A DNA stretch of 64,000 nucleotides from Polytrichum commune (GCA_950295325.1 OX485807.1:22973666-23037665), one strand, 5' to 3'. Shown: positions 11,522 to 23,372, counted from the stretch's first letter. Notes: generated from the sequence alone by a model not told the origin. A program made the numbers and translations.

Positions 11522-14093
11522 TTACACCTTTATTCGGACGACAAAAGAGCCTGCAAAATGAAACAAACCAGAAGAAAAGTCATATTTCTGGTCAGTAGAC
11601 CTCCAGTTATACTCTGAACACATGTAACTAGGTCCCCTCAACCGACAAAATACACTGTCAATCAGAGGCTCCCAAATACCAGGTGGCACCATCGTAAAAA
11701 GAGATCCAAGTTGATAGTTACCACCTCTAGAGTCACCCACCACAAAAATTGAAGAATATGCACACTTCAGAAAATGCCTTATCTATATCAATTCCAATAG
11801 GTTCACATGAAATGGTCTACAAACAAGTTCCCAGCTGGGCAGGCAGCTTACATTCAAGAAAAGGTGATCATGTATGTATTTGACAATCAAACTTCAACAC
11901 AAACTGTCTGCTCTGAACAAATTGTAAAGAAAGAGGAAGAAATCAAACATAGAAAAGGATGCATACATGGAAAAGAAACATAAGTCCAGCAACATATCCT
12001 CAGGGCAAGCTTCACATGCTTAGTACAGGGGTGGTCACTTTGGAATGGAATGTCTAATGATTGGAATGGGTGGAAGAGTAAGGTTTGAAGTTGCTCCTCA
12101 ACATTTATCATCTCAACACCTATACATCCTGATCTTCATGGATATGACTTCATAGCCAAAACACGGGCTCTCAGATAATGCAATGAAAGTTCATGCAATG
12201 CAATAAACAACATCAATTCCCTCGTGCATATCTTCGTTAAAAGCTTTACTCCAAGTTTTCATGATAAAGAACATACATGCTGGTAGAGTTGCAACTTCTG
12301 CAGAGACAGCACAAGCAACCCCAAGGTTTGTCAGAGCTCCACGAATAAGACCACAAGGAAAATATAAGTACTGTCCTGCAGCTTGAGATGCCCGTGCAGC
12401 ATTTGCAGCTATAGTGGTCTCATTTTGAGTTCCAGTTAGAGGAACTGTGTCAACTGATATGCGAGTGAGCCATCTGAAACGATTGTCCTGCAATACAAAG
12501 ACGCCCTGCAACAAGATCTCAAAAGGTTATGAAAAACCTCCATCCTGTTAACTGAAGAGGAAAACAAAAGGCTTCCTGCTAACTGATATCATGAGAGTAC
12601 CCATAACTCAGGCACATGACAAATACTCTCCTTGAGTGCTCTTACTTTCTTGAACTGCAAGGTCACAATCTAAGAGACCAAAATAGAACCATCAGGACAA
12701 AGCTTGTGAAAGACAACTCGATTTTGGTTTGAACACCACATGGAATTTGAATAAACTGAACAATCTGATCCTCTTGGCCTTGTACTTTGCACGGCCTTGA
12801 CTGTCGGTCCCAGCCACCATTTGGATAATAGCCAAAATGCCCTAATACAAAGTTCACCTCAAAGCAACGACTTGGTACAGGTCTGAACTTGTAGGAGCAC
12901 CAAATCTATGTCTAATTCCTACTTCAAAGTATTTAATGACTCCCAAACCAAGTCATCATGCTACGGGTAGAACTTTCATTGCTCCTTTACTTAATATCTT
13001 GTGTCAGGTCCATCAAGCTGTACCAAAAGAAACTACCTCGTGAGCTAGTTGCTACAAGGCAAATATGCATGCTCAAATTATATGACCACTGCCTTCAGAA
13101 CAGCATTGATATCCATAAACCAAAGAGGATAGGATTTTTTTGTGAATGGATCAATATGACAACAGGTAAAGAAATAGGTTAGACGCTGACACTTACTCGA
13201 TGGTTTGTCTTCAGATTATCAACCTGCTTCTTGAAGACCTCTGCCCAAAAATCTTTGCATATAAACTTAATGGCTTCTAAGTGGTCTCCAAACCGTGGCC
13301 TCTCCTTTGTATATCTTCACAACACAAAAAAACAAATACAAGAACAAATGATGCAATACTCAAAATACCTCCGTGTTGTACAATATAAACAGCCATCCAC
13401 AAAGGGCAGAGATGAGGTCTGTTCATTTTTAAAACAAAAGAAACAGATACCAATTGGTAGAACTTGAAAGGTCAACCTTAGTGAATCATATCCCTACTTC
13501 GTAGCAAAAGAGATTGGACAAGTTCAAAATATATTCACCATTCTGAGCTCAACAGTCAACATGAACGGGGAGACCTATACGACCATGCAATGATCAAGAA
13601 TAACATTTTCATATGAGCTCCAAAAATTATGAGGAAAACGGCTACGGCCATAATTTAGATGTGTTAATCATCTCGCACTAATTGCTTGTTTCATGTCCTC
13701 CAGGAAGTGGAGGCAGAGCTCAAAGTGTCCATTTGAGGTCCACTTACCTTAAAACAAACACCTAGTCCTCCCATTGACTGCATTATGCAAATCTGTATTG
13801 TTCGAATCCCAAAGAAAGACACACTGGAGGACAGCCTTGCTCAATCATATTCGAAGACAATAAAGACATCCCTCTGAGAAGCACCGTAATACATAGCAAC
13901 GCATCACTAACGGGAAACACATGGAGAAATACCTCTCCGCGAGCTGCAGTCCAACCTGATATCCAATAGCTTCAATGCGACGGGCAGCAAGATCAGGTTT
14001 CGTGGGATGCAAACGCTTGCAATAAGTTGCCACCAACTCCATGTTCAAGCTGTCCACACAGCTTTCCGCAACTTCCCTCGTGCCGCCTGGCAT
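11522..14093 (-). CDS. TRAPPC6: TRAPP complex subunit 6 (Trs33/BET3 family), four exons
   Basis: This encodes the Trs33/TRAPPC6 subunit of the TRAPP tethering complex, which in other eukaryotes is part of the Rab GTPase exchange factor acting in ER-Golgi traffic. Exons on the minus strand are 14093-13933, 13314-13197, 12505-12277 and 11550-11522, giving 178 aa, the usual size. Family hallmarks are [16 protein letters not shown] near residue 50, [20 protein letters not shown] in exon 2, [13 protein letters not shown], and [15 protein letters not shown] near the C terminus. The last exon is only 29 bp and supplies SFVVRIKV and the stop. It is joined through a split Cys codon (T|GC), which restores the conserved ...LPAC-SFVVRIK ending. 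If the third intron is retained, translation runs on to a stop at 12191 and gives 197 aa with an unrelated tail. All junctions are GT-AG in frame. The start at [10 protein letters not shown] agrees with family length. Confidence 0.92.
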
Positions 14094-14640
14094 TTTGCTT
14101 CTCCTGTTACCTCACCTCCTCTCAATTACAACAACAAAGTCCAACTCCAAAATTCACAACATCATAACTCGCATTTTAAGCTTCACAACCTCACACCATC
14201 TTCACGATCGAATCCAAAAGTATGCTACACAGATCTACTTCGCTCGGGTTCAAAGTAACCAGCTGAAGTGTTAGAAGCTACAATTGAGACTCTACACGGC
14301 TATCCCTGCAACTCAAAACCCAGAAACCCTAAACTCCAAAATTAGCGAGCAATCATGCTTGTAATGAAACCACGGTAATTCACGGCGATGAAGAATCTGA
14401 GAGTTTCCAATGTTTAGTAAGTAGAATGTGTGGAATACTCCTGAGGAGAAAAAAGATGGGAAGGAGAGACAATCCACGGAACTCTCGAAGGAACAAGTGG
14501 AGCTCCAAACCCTAGGAGTAGAACCGAACATGAGAACACAGTGGAGAGACGACGGAACGGCGGCCGGCGACGGCCGTTGGCGTTTGCCTTCTGCCGCCGT
14601 CTAACCCCGTTTAAGGTCGAGGCATCCATAGTAGACCAGC
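14094..14640 (-). promoter_or_regulatory. 5' untranslated and promoter region of TRAPPC6
   Basis: The sequence upstream of the TRAPPC6 start is richer in GC near 14.52-14.62 kb (GCGGCCGGCGACGGCCG), followed by strongly AT-rich DNA beyond 14.7 kb. This fits a transcript start around 14.6 kb and a several-hundred-base leader. No clear TATA box was identified. The small minus-strand reading frames here look like leader sequence. Confidence 0.35.
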
Positions 14641-15399
14641 TCCATTTAACCGCTCACTAAGGTCATGTAATGCCGACATGGATGAGATCTATAGCTTTCA
14701 GGCAAACAAAGTTAAGGTTTATGTGTTGGCAGCATGTGATTGATTATTTTACTCTCACAATTTTTTTGAAAATTATCATAACGAAGTATTAGAATTTAGA
14801 TGAGCAGTTATGAGTCATTATAAATCGAATATGTGTTACCCTAAGTTTACTGTTTCGAAATTTGTAGCGAAATCCATATTCATGAAAAAAAAGATATCAA
14901 TAACTTGTATTCTCCTTAGAATTTTTTCCTCTTCATAAGAAAAATAATTCCATGTTCTTACTCTTTTGATTTATCCGTTATAGATGCCTCAACCTTTAGA
15001 CAGTTGGTAATTGAGGCACAACACCTTGTATCTCATAAATCCACAACTTTGTCGCATAAATAAGGGTTTCTTAAACTTACACCAAAGGCACTAGGCCATG
15101 GCTCTTAAATGACCATGGTACTCCACTTTTTGGACGAGATCGTAAAGAACTCCGTGGACTGTAGCCCAAAGTCTTTTGGAGGGCACAAGTCCAAGTTAGT
15201 AAAAACCCAAATTCTTGCCGCACATTTCATCAAGCCTACTTTCAAGAGTTGTCCCAAATCAATTTCCTACAATCCCGGCCAACATTGTCCAAACCTGCCA
15301 TGTGGAATTCATGTAGTTTATTCATCCATTGAAGATGTTATGGGTTGTGATCCAAAACTACCCTCATGTAAACCTAAAGTAGGGCATGTGACACTATCA
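14641..15399. other. Gene-free stretch
   Basis: An open frame of about 116 codons on the plus strand (15109-15459) has no resemblance I recognise. Its 3' end runs into the tandem duplication starting at about 15400. I do not call it a gene. Confidence 0.4.
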
Positions 15400-16065
15400 A
15401 CCAAAACAGTTTGGCAGCAATGCTTTAATATCACCAAGAGTGTTATGGCAACAGTTTAAAGACTTCAACTAGACTCAACTTAATTACCTTCTAAGAAAAG
15501 GCATATCCTCTGAAGAATTAGGCACAAAGTTCTCAACATACATTTGTCGCCATCAACAACAAAGAAGAGGGAAAACACAAGAGCGAGGCGTACGCGAAGA
15601 AACAAACGGGGAAGACAGAAAATGACATGATTACAAAGATACTAGGATTGGTAGATTTGGAACAACATGGACGGAGTCTCCAAGGTAGTAAAGGACGATG
15701 TGGCCTCATGAGAGGCCATAACATATACCAAAACAGTTTTCCCAACATGTACCAAAACAGTTTGGCAACAGTGCTTTAATGTCACCAAGAGTGTTTTGGC
15801 AACAGTTTAAAGACTTCAACTAGACTCAACTTACCTTCTGAGAAAAGGCAGATCCTCTGAAGAATCAGGCACAAAGTCCTCAACATACATTCGTCACCAG
15901 TAATAACAAAGAAGAGGGAAAACACAAGAGCGAGGCGTACGTGAAGAAACAAGCGGGGAAGACAGAAAATGACATGATTACAAAGATACTAGGATTGGTA
16001 GATTTGGAACAACATGGATGGAGTCTCCAAGGTAGCAAAGAACGACGTGGCCTCACGAAAGGCCA
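15400..16065. repeat. Tandem duplication, two copies of about 320 bp at 351-bp period
   Basis: ACCAAAACAGTTTGGCAGCA begins copy 1 near 15400 and ACCAAAACAGTTTGGCAACA begins copy 2 at 15751. Both copies run through AAAGACTTCAACTAGACTCA, GAAGAGGGAAAACACAAGAG, GACAGAAAATGACATGATTA and end with GGCCTCA(T/C)GA(G/A)AGGCC. Differences are mostly single bases. Minus-strand frames across both copies translate similarly (FVIMSFSVFP) but have no recognised function. A third partial start (ACCAAAACAGTTTTCCCAAC) sits between them at about 15728. Confidence 0.85.
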
Positions 16066-16675
16066 AAAACCCATTTCAGCCCCCATAGACTTCTTCTCGA
16101 CCAATGAGAAGTCATGAATTTGCAAAAGCCATGGCCTATTGGCTTCCATGTAAACATGCCCTTCATAAATCAAATAAATGCATGTAGTTTTCACCAACGT
16201 GAATTTGAACCCATTGGCCCATGCTTTGCACAAGAGTTCCCTTCTTTCAAAGGTAGGATTTACTACTTATCCTTGCGGTAAGTGGGCTCAATTTGGGTAG
16301 TCAGTGGTTCACACGGCCCTTATGTGGGCGTTTGTATGGGGTCTTGTCTATTAATTCTTTGGAGATGTTGGACTCCAAACACCATCTTCCCACATGCTAA
16401 GTACAACAAAATATGATTGGTCTTTATTTCTTGCATAATCAAACCTTAAATCTTTTAATCTAGGTGTATCACATACTTCGGTGGTAATAATTATGAGTGG
16501 ATTCATTGTCCAATCTTGCGCTTTGAGTGCAATTTGAGAGTAATATTTGTCTTGTTTAGTTTGATGGTTTGGTCTGTAAATTTGTCGTGTGTAAACATAA
16601 ATTCTATTATTTGAATGGTTAGGTTGGGGGATGGTAGGAACATACCAAATTGTTCTTGTGTAGCTCCTTGTATAT

Positions 16676-16724
16676 AGAAGAAGAAGAAGAAGAAGAAGAA
16701 GAAGAAGAAGAAGAAGAAGAAGAA
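16676..16724. repeat. (AGA)n microsatellite
   Basis: About 16 uninterrupted AGA/GAA units, ending at GAAC. Confidence 0.95.
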
Positions 16725-16847
16725 CTTTGGCCTCCATAAAAAGGGATGGAAGTGAATAAAGTGTTTGTTTGTAAGACACATGTGGTCACATCCTAAAGGA
16801 CAATGATGTTGGATGTAAAACCACTTCACCATTTGTAGAGAATAGAC

Positions 16848-16876
16848 ACTATCTATCTATCTATCTATCTATCTAT
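16848..16876. repeat. (CTAT)n microsatellite
   Basis: About seven CTAT units in a row, followed by AACAAATAATAATAAT. Confidence 0.95.
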
Positions 16877-17784
16877 AACAAATAATAATAATCAATAACA
16901 TGTGACTGTAGTTATTGGGTGTTTTCCAATAGTATCATTAGAGGTGGGGTATAAGGGTATGGTTTGATAGTTAGTGGGCACCATGTCATTGGCTCCATGT
17001 TGGTAAGGAGTTAGTGTTAATTGCTCTTGTTATGATGTTGTTGATGAGCAATTGATATTTTGATGTTTTCCTATGTTTGATGCATAGTATGTATGGTTTA
17101 AACCCAACATTGTAGTGGCATCTTTTGCACTACAAGTGAATGGTAATAGCCATGTTGGTACAATGTTGTTTTGAGGTAGTCCATTGCAGGTTCATGTGCT
17201 CATGACTATGTAGTGTCTTGATACTTTGTTTGATACAAGGAATTTGCATAGTTCCCATACAACTTTGTTGTGCATTTTTATTATTAGCGCATGAATGTGT
17301 TGTTATTTGCATTGAAGTAGTACATGTAGCCATGCATCTACGTTTAGTGAGTTACATGTAGGGCATATTATCGATGGGTAGGCTCCTCTGCCCAAAAAAA
17401 AAGTTGTTTACAGGATTGGCCCATATATTGTCATAGTTGGGATTTGATTAGGCATTGTATTTTGTTTATATATAATTATGGGGTTTTTCCAAAAGTCATT
17501 TGATAGTACTTTATGTATGTCCTTATTTTCAAGCCATTTATATAATTGGTATGTTGATATGCTATAGTTGCTAAGTTATGTCTTTTATCATATTTAAGGA
17601 TGTGTTTATCCAAGTATCTAATGGGGCCTTTGTTAGGTGTTTCTTACATTGAAGGCCACAAATCTTTTTGGAGGTAGTATGGTGTGGGTGCATGTATTCA
17701 TATGCTACTACAACATGTACGTGGTCTAATTTGCTTCCCCTCTTGGCTAGTGCATCTACTTGTTCATTACCATTGATATTAACG

Positions 17785-18131
17785 CTTGGGGGGGGGGGGG
17801 GGGCAGTGTGTTAAAAAGTTAAGGATATAGGTGCGAACAACCACTATTTTTTAGGGGGGTATTACTTTCAATTCTCTTCTTTTTTTCACATGCTATCATT
17901 ATGTAAATTTCTACTTTGGGTTAATAGAAAAATGGCTTGCATTACTTATGATTCCAAATTACTTATTATTCCATACCCTATAGTACTTTAAAGATGTCCC
18001 GTGCCATTTTTGATACCCTATATTACTCTTAAGTCCATTTATAATTTTTAGCCCCCATGTTTTTAAAATACCCTATCATTTGTTCGCACGTATATTGCTA
18101 CTCCAACCAATGACTACCCCCCCCCCCCGAG
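17785..18131. mobile_element. hAT-type MITE with G-run termini
   Basis: The same 8 bp, TATTAACG, flanks the element at 17777-17784 and 18132-18139. An 8-bp duplication is the signature of hAT insertion. The left end is CTT followed by 16 G; the right end read inward is CTC followed by 12 G. Inside, the inverted repeats continue loosely: (C/T)AGT and then GTGCGAACAA occurs on both arms, 40-60 bp in. Length is 347 bp and there is no coding capacity. The homopolymer tips are unusual for hAT ends (often CAG or TAG followed by GG). The flanking duplication is the main support. Confidence 0.7.
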
Positions 18132-18995
18132 TATTAACGTGAGCTCTGACTCTATGAAGTGTGGTGCCTTGTGTGCGGGATTGTAAAATTTGGGCCATAG
18201 ATTCAAGGATAGTTTTGTATGCATGGTTGTTATGCATCGTGATTAGTAGATAAAGGACATTGGGGCAATTCATCACAGTATGTGGTAGTGAGGAGGTGGA
18301 GGGTGTGGCATATGGCCATCAATTTTGCTTGTTAAATGTTTTGTAGTCCTAGTAGTATGTCGGCAATTTTGAAGCTTTGGTGGGGCTATAGACGACATAT
18401 CAAGTTCTTTCATGTTTTCAATGTTTGTTGGTTATTTTGTTAGGTGGTTTAAAATGACCCGTATGTGTAGCAACATAATTGTGGAGATAGAGACTGTTAT
18501 AGATTAGTAATCGGCGGGGTATTTAAGATTTGGGTGATTGGTGTGAGGGGGGATGTGAGTTTAGACCATTTTGTATTGTGGTCTACTGGGACGTCCAAGG
18601 GTGTAGGTGGTGTGGCTTGTGTGAATATTGCGGGGATTTGTAATGTGTCGGCAATAACAATCATTTGCTATGTAAATTTTTATGGTGTATGCAAAATCTA
18701 TGGATGGCATTACTTTTTGATCTAGGTTCAATTCTTAGTTCTAATGGGATTGTTGGTTCTTTGTAGGTGATAGTGTATGCTTTGAAATGTGTAATCACAT
18801 ATGAGTTTGGGAAGGGACCATCATGGGGATTGAAGTTGTGATACCAATTATGATCAAGGGATACTAGTCATGTAGTAGTGTCTATATCATTTTTGGCTGC
18901 GAGACGTGCCCAATGGACAATTTGTTGTGTTTCGTTTTGTATACGTGGGCGAGCATATCCACTACCTTGTCAATTGTGTTGGAAGGTTGCTCCTA

Positions 18996-19311
18996 CACTA
19001 GTAGAAAACTATGCGAAAAAGAACTGCAGTCGTTTTCCCGTTGCAGTTCATTTGACCACCTGATTTGCAGTCGCTGAACAACTACAAATTTTTCTTTTTA
19101 TGTTTTGCGACTACAATTTTAAACAATTTGGGGCGTGTAATATACCGTTGGAAAGGTATTTTGAAGACCTTTTCGACAGGTTATTACAAACCCCCAAATT
19201 CTTGAAATTTCATTTGGTAAACCAAAAAAACAAATGTGTAGAGCAAGCTGGTCAAAACAACTGCAATGGAAAAACGACGGCAATTATTTTTCGCATAGTT
19301 TTCTACTAGTG
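18996..19311. mobile_element. CACTA-type MITE
   Basis: Both ends read inward as CACTAGTAGAAAACTATGCG followed by AAAAA (25 identical bases). Similarity continues to about 65 bp (GTCGTTTT, TTGCAGTT, TTTGACCA). The element is flanked by the 3-bp duplication CTA (18993-18995 and 19312-19314). Termini starting CACTA and a 3-bp duplication define the CACTA/CMC superfamily. At 316 bp it is non-autonomous. The high identity of the arms suggests a fairly recent insertion. Confidence 0.9.
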
Positions 19312-19314
19312 CTA

Positions 19315-21542
19315 ATGATCCAAATACTATGCCTTTGGAAAATGGAAAGTAATATTGTTTGAGGGCAGTAGGACATGTTACTGGTGATGAGAAATAAGAG
19401 TATGTTATCTGAAAAGAGTCGATAAGATAGTTAAAGATGGCGTTTGAAAGTGTTTATTGTGAGAATTTGAGGGGGTCGGTTTTGGGGATTCTATGGGGTA
19501 CGATTCTTTGGTACAACCATCCTTATATGTAAATTATATTTGGGTGTTGTGAGCCCAAAATGGGTGTTCACATGTGACCTTATGCTTAAGAAGTATTAGA
19601 ATTAGGATTGGACCTTAGGATTATTTATTTAAAACATAAAAAGAGTGTGAGTCCTAGTTTAGTGTTAGGATCAAGTGCCATGGCAAGTGTGGGTGTTAGG
19701 GTTATAGAAGAATGCTTGGGGTTGATTGAAATAGGTTAGAATTGTTGAAGTGTGAATTAGTTGAAAGGAGATTAATGCTTGAGGGCCTTAGGCCTAGGTT
19801 GTTGGGTTTTTATGGCCTTGTTAGGATAAGCTGATGCCCATTTTAGGTAGGAAGGCCGACCGGTTTTGTGACTTTTTGAATAAGGATGAGGTGGGAAACT
19901 GGATTCTCGGATCCAGAGAGGGCAAGGTGCGGTGATTGAGGGTCGGTCTCTCTCTCTCTCTCTCTCTCGAATTAGAGGCCTCTCTCTCACGGGCGGCAGG
20001 AAGAGGGGAGGATGTTGCGAAATACGGCGAATGCAGGTGGGAATGGCAGGAGAAGGATGAGCACCGCTGGCTTGGGTGTTGGATCTCTCGTGAAAGAGGG
20101 AGAAGGTGGAATGAGCTGCCGGGAAGCGGTTGGGTAATGTAGGGAAATAGGAAGGGGCAATGGGTCGCCGAGATGGTAGCTGCAAGGTTTGGACAGAAGA
20201 GAAAGGAGCGGAGACAGGCGCTTCTAGAGAAGGGAGGAGCTCAGGAGCAGCTACGGGAGAATGAAGTAAAGTGGAAAAAGGGGGGGCCGAAGCCCTGGCA
20301 GTTGAAACATGTTGTGAATTCAAGTGGTCAGGTGGGGTGGGAAGTGCAGATGAGGAGGTTACTGAACTGAGGCAGAGTTCCGCATGTGTGATTAGCTTTC
20401 GAAGGAGGCAGCGGGCTCGCTGCTGGCCGAAAGGGCGAAGTTGGGCAGGCGTTGGTTGCACCCTGAGGGGAGTAATATTCGGAGGCCACATTCGGCCAGT
20501 AGAGCAGACTGCAATTGTTGGCTCTAGTACCCAGTGCTTGCTATCGGGCCGAACACAGTGTGCACGATGTTACACCTCTGCATTCACCGAATTTGAGCCT
20601 AACAGAGGTAAAGGTCCCAGAAACCAATAGCGCATGGAAAATCATCTCCTCTCTTGGAGGATGAAATCGTTGCTGATGCAGCAGCTGGTATTGGCCGGTT
20701 GAGGAATTGGTGCACATTGCAGATAGGGGGGAGTAACCACTAGTGAATTGACAGAAGGAACAGACGGCAGTTCGTGGCTACCGACGGTGGTTGCTAGATG
20801 AGGGAAGGAGATTGGTTGCAATGCAGCTGCTAGATTGTAATGGTGAGCTGTGATTGCAGTCACTGGGGAGGAAGGGCTCCAGGCTTCTGGTTCGAAGGAT
20901 GGGTGTTCTGACGTACTGAAACCGAGGTGATTGAGGGCCGAAGAAGGCAACTGAGGGTGGGAGAAGTCGTGAGGAGACTAAGGCCCAAACCACACGGCCG
21001 GCAGGCAGGCCGAGCCGTGGGTTCTGATTGGCCGAGGGGAGGTCCCACTTACCACACTACGACCAGCGGCATCACTGGGGCGCTGAGCTGGCGCGTCAGC
21101 TTCTGGTTCAAGGATTCCAGGGGAGAGTCCCTGGAACTCCTTGTTTCGGGGCTGGCAGGCCCGAATATGCTGCCACGTCGGCAGCACCTGCGACCAGCTC
21201 CCGTCAGACTCCGGCGACCCACTACTTACCGTTTGCAGTCTTCGTCCTCGCCGTCGCTCTGCTCCCTGTCCTCTCAGCTGCGGCGACCTGCTACTGCTCC
21301 ACAAGCTTCTCCTTCGACCTGCTGCTGTGGTCGCCGTCAAGACTGCAGGTAAGCACTCCTAAACCCGCGCATTGTAATTGTGTTTTTTTGGGTTTTTTTT
21401 TGGTTTTTTTGTATATGTTATTTGGGTTTTTGATTATTGTGTTGGTTTTCTTTTTTTTGGTTTTGTGTTTTCTTTTTTTTGTTGGTTTGCATCACATTCA
21501 TGCTTGACTTTTATTTTTGTTGCAAAGCAGTTTGTGACTCCA
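19315..21542. other. Gene-free GC-rising stretch upstream of a Harbinger ORF1
   Basis: 19.3-19.8 kb is AT-rich. From about 19.85 kb the DNA becomes purine-rich and then GC-rich (21.0-21.35 kb). A (TC)11 run lies at 19947-19968. A minus-strand frame of 239 codons (19772-20491) is a Ser/Pro-rich translation of this composition with no recognised domain. A good donor (CTGCAG|GTAAGC, 21350) and acceptor (AAAGCAG|TTTGTG, about 21530) suggest a leader exon and a T-rich leader intron for the ORF1 gene starting at 21543. Confidence 0.45.
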
Positions 21543-23359
21543 ATGGAGTCACAAGGATCCCCCCCCAAGCAGGATTCAGGGAGAGGTGCAATTCCTCATG
21601 CCTCTCCCTTAGAATTCCGTGCACAACGTCCCCCCATTCCACCCTCACCATTCTTCCAAGGCTTTGGAGGAGCGGGCAATCCCATGCCTTTTCTTTATCC
21701 CCACGGATTCATCCCTCCAATCCCAGGGTTTGGGTTTGGATCCCCCCCCCAAGGCTCTCCAACAACCACAACCAACCTCGCGGAGGGATCACAAAAAAGA
21801 TGCCTCAACGAATCCGTCATTGACCTTTCCACACCGCCCAAGAAGAAGAGAGCCCCCCGTAAGAAGAAAGTGGAAATTGTCCAATTGGACGACACCAAAG
21901 ATGATTTGGACCTCTTGAAAAATTCTTGCCACTGGAAGGACCATTGGGTGATTCAACTCATCACACTTCGGGGAGAGATGCAATCAACCTTTAGCGCTCC
22001 ACCAAAGCAAGGTGTATTCTTCTTCTTTTCCTCTTTCAATGTTTAAACAAGAGTTGATTTTGAAGGTTTATTTTTTGTTTATTTTTTATTTTTTTTGGAT
22101 CATTACCTATACTTCTTTGCAATGGACTTTAAGGAACTTAAAAACTACATCATGCTTAAACCAAATTTAAAAACAAACACTTGGATGTGATATCAGGAAA
22201 GCATATGTCCTTTAACTATTAGTGCCTAAACCTGCGACCAGCAACTGGTCCTCTGCAGCAGTGGAAGTTTACAGGTGCAAATTTTTTTTGTGCAGCAGCT
22301 GCAAATGCCTGCAGCAGTCTGCAAATGGGTTTACAGGTGAATTTTTGTTTAGGTAAGCAGCTGCAGCTGCCTGCAGCAGTCTGCAGCCGGGTTTAAATTT
22401 TTTTTTTGTTGTTCAGCAGCGTCTGCTGGCTGCAGACAGTCTGCAGTCCGTTGAAACCACCTGCACACAGTCTGCTGCTTTAAATTTGGGCAAACAGGTT
22501 AATATTTTTCGCTGTCCAGCAGCTACTGCTGCCTGCAGACAGTCTGCAGTCTGCTGGACACAGTAGCTAGTTTACCACTGGTTTACTACTGCAGTCTGCA
22601 GTCTAACAGGGATTTTGGTTTCATTTTCGTCCACCTGCTGCTGGTTACAATTTGCAGTCCAGGTTAAATTTTTTTGTTCCCAGCAGCTGCAGCTGCCTGC
22701 ACCAGACTGCCCACTGGGTATATCAATATTTTTTATTTTTTTTCAACACTGAATTGAAGATTGTTATTTGATGTTTATTTTCTGTGATGAAATATGTCGC
22801 TATATGTTCAAACTAATTTCCACATTGGGTCACGCATGTTCAATTTTTCTCACATCAAAACATACAATGTGCAGGGGTGGACAATTGGTCCCGCTTACAC
22901 ATCAAGCTCGTTTCCCTTTGTCCAGATTTTACGAAAGATAGCGAATCATGCAGGAAGAAGTGGTCATCCATCTACAACGACTACAAAGAGGATAAGGCGA
23001 TGAATATGAAGTCGGGTTCAGACCGGTCCGAGAAATGCCGGTGGTTTCAACTCGTAGACGAATTTATGTCCGACCGGGCGCACGTTGTTTCTCACGCACA
23101 CGCGAGCGCAACCAATCCCGACGGTCCGAAGGCCACAACTTTTTCGGACACCAATTCCATTGCACACAAGAGTGGAGAATGTTCTTCGAAACCCCCCGAG
23201 GCTAAGCGCAAGGAAGATGTTTTCCTTGAACGATGCCTTGGTGAGATTAGGGAGAGTAGCAAGTTTCTAGTAGATAGTTTGAAGGCTTCCGAAGAAATGA
23301 AGATGACTTTATTGATGTCAATGCAAAAAACAATGGAGAAGTTGGTAGACAAATTTTGA
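21543..23359 (+). CDS. Harbinger-associated MYB/trihelix-like protein (ORF1), two exons
   Basis: This is probably the DNA-binding partner of a PIF/Harbinger transposase; in plants and animals such MYB-like partners help the transposase enter the nucleus and bind its ends. Exons 21543-22011 and 22875-23359 join in frame (G|GG) to give 317 aa. The N terminus is Pro/Gly-rich, followed by a basic patch PPKKKRAPRKKK (a likely nuclear signal). A trihelix-type domain with W-rich helices follows (HWKDHWVIQLITLRGEM, then CRKKWSSIYNDYKEDK, CRWFQLVDEFM). A C-terminal helical, Glu/Lys-rich tail ends LVDKF. No internal stop is present. It converges on the transposase frame at 24812-23373, leaving 13 bp between the stop codons. 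The 863-bp intron holds a CTGCAG-rich repeat. A domesticated host gene is possible but less likely given the pairing. Confidence 0.75.
22201..22725. repeat. Degenerate CTGCAG-rich minisatellite inside the ORF1 intron
   Basis: About six to seven degenerate units of 65-90 bp, each with CAGCAGCTGCAGCTGCCTGC or a variant, then AGTCTGCAG, a (G)GGTTTA tract and a T-rich run (TTAAATTTTTTT). The pattern is highly palindromic because CTGCAG is self-complementary. The region ends near GTTCCCAGCAGCTGCAGCTG (about 22675). It lies wholly within the intron between 22012 and 22874. Confidence 0.75.
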
Positions 23360-23372
23360 GTAAATGTTCTCT

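Larger units (their letters stand above)
16066..17784. other. Gene-free stretch with microsatellites
   Basis: An (AGA)n trinucleotide run of about 16 units lies at 16676-16724 and a (CTAT)n tetranucleotide run of about 7 units at 16848-16876. Long minus-strand frames here are Leu or Phe runs produced by the AGA tract and are not genes. Confidence 0.6.

Noticed and set aside
15109-15459. 116-codon plus-strand frame
   Set aside because: No family resemblance, and its end runs into a repeated unit.
16351-16832. Long minus-strand frames with Leu or Phe runs
   Set aside because: They come from the (AGA)n microsatellite and encode nothing recognisable.
19772-20491. 239-codon minus-strand frame
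   Set aside because: Ser/Pro-rich translation of biased DNA with a (TC)n tract; no domain, splice support or plausible start context.
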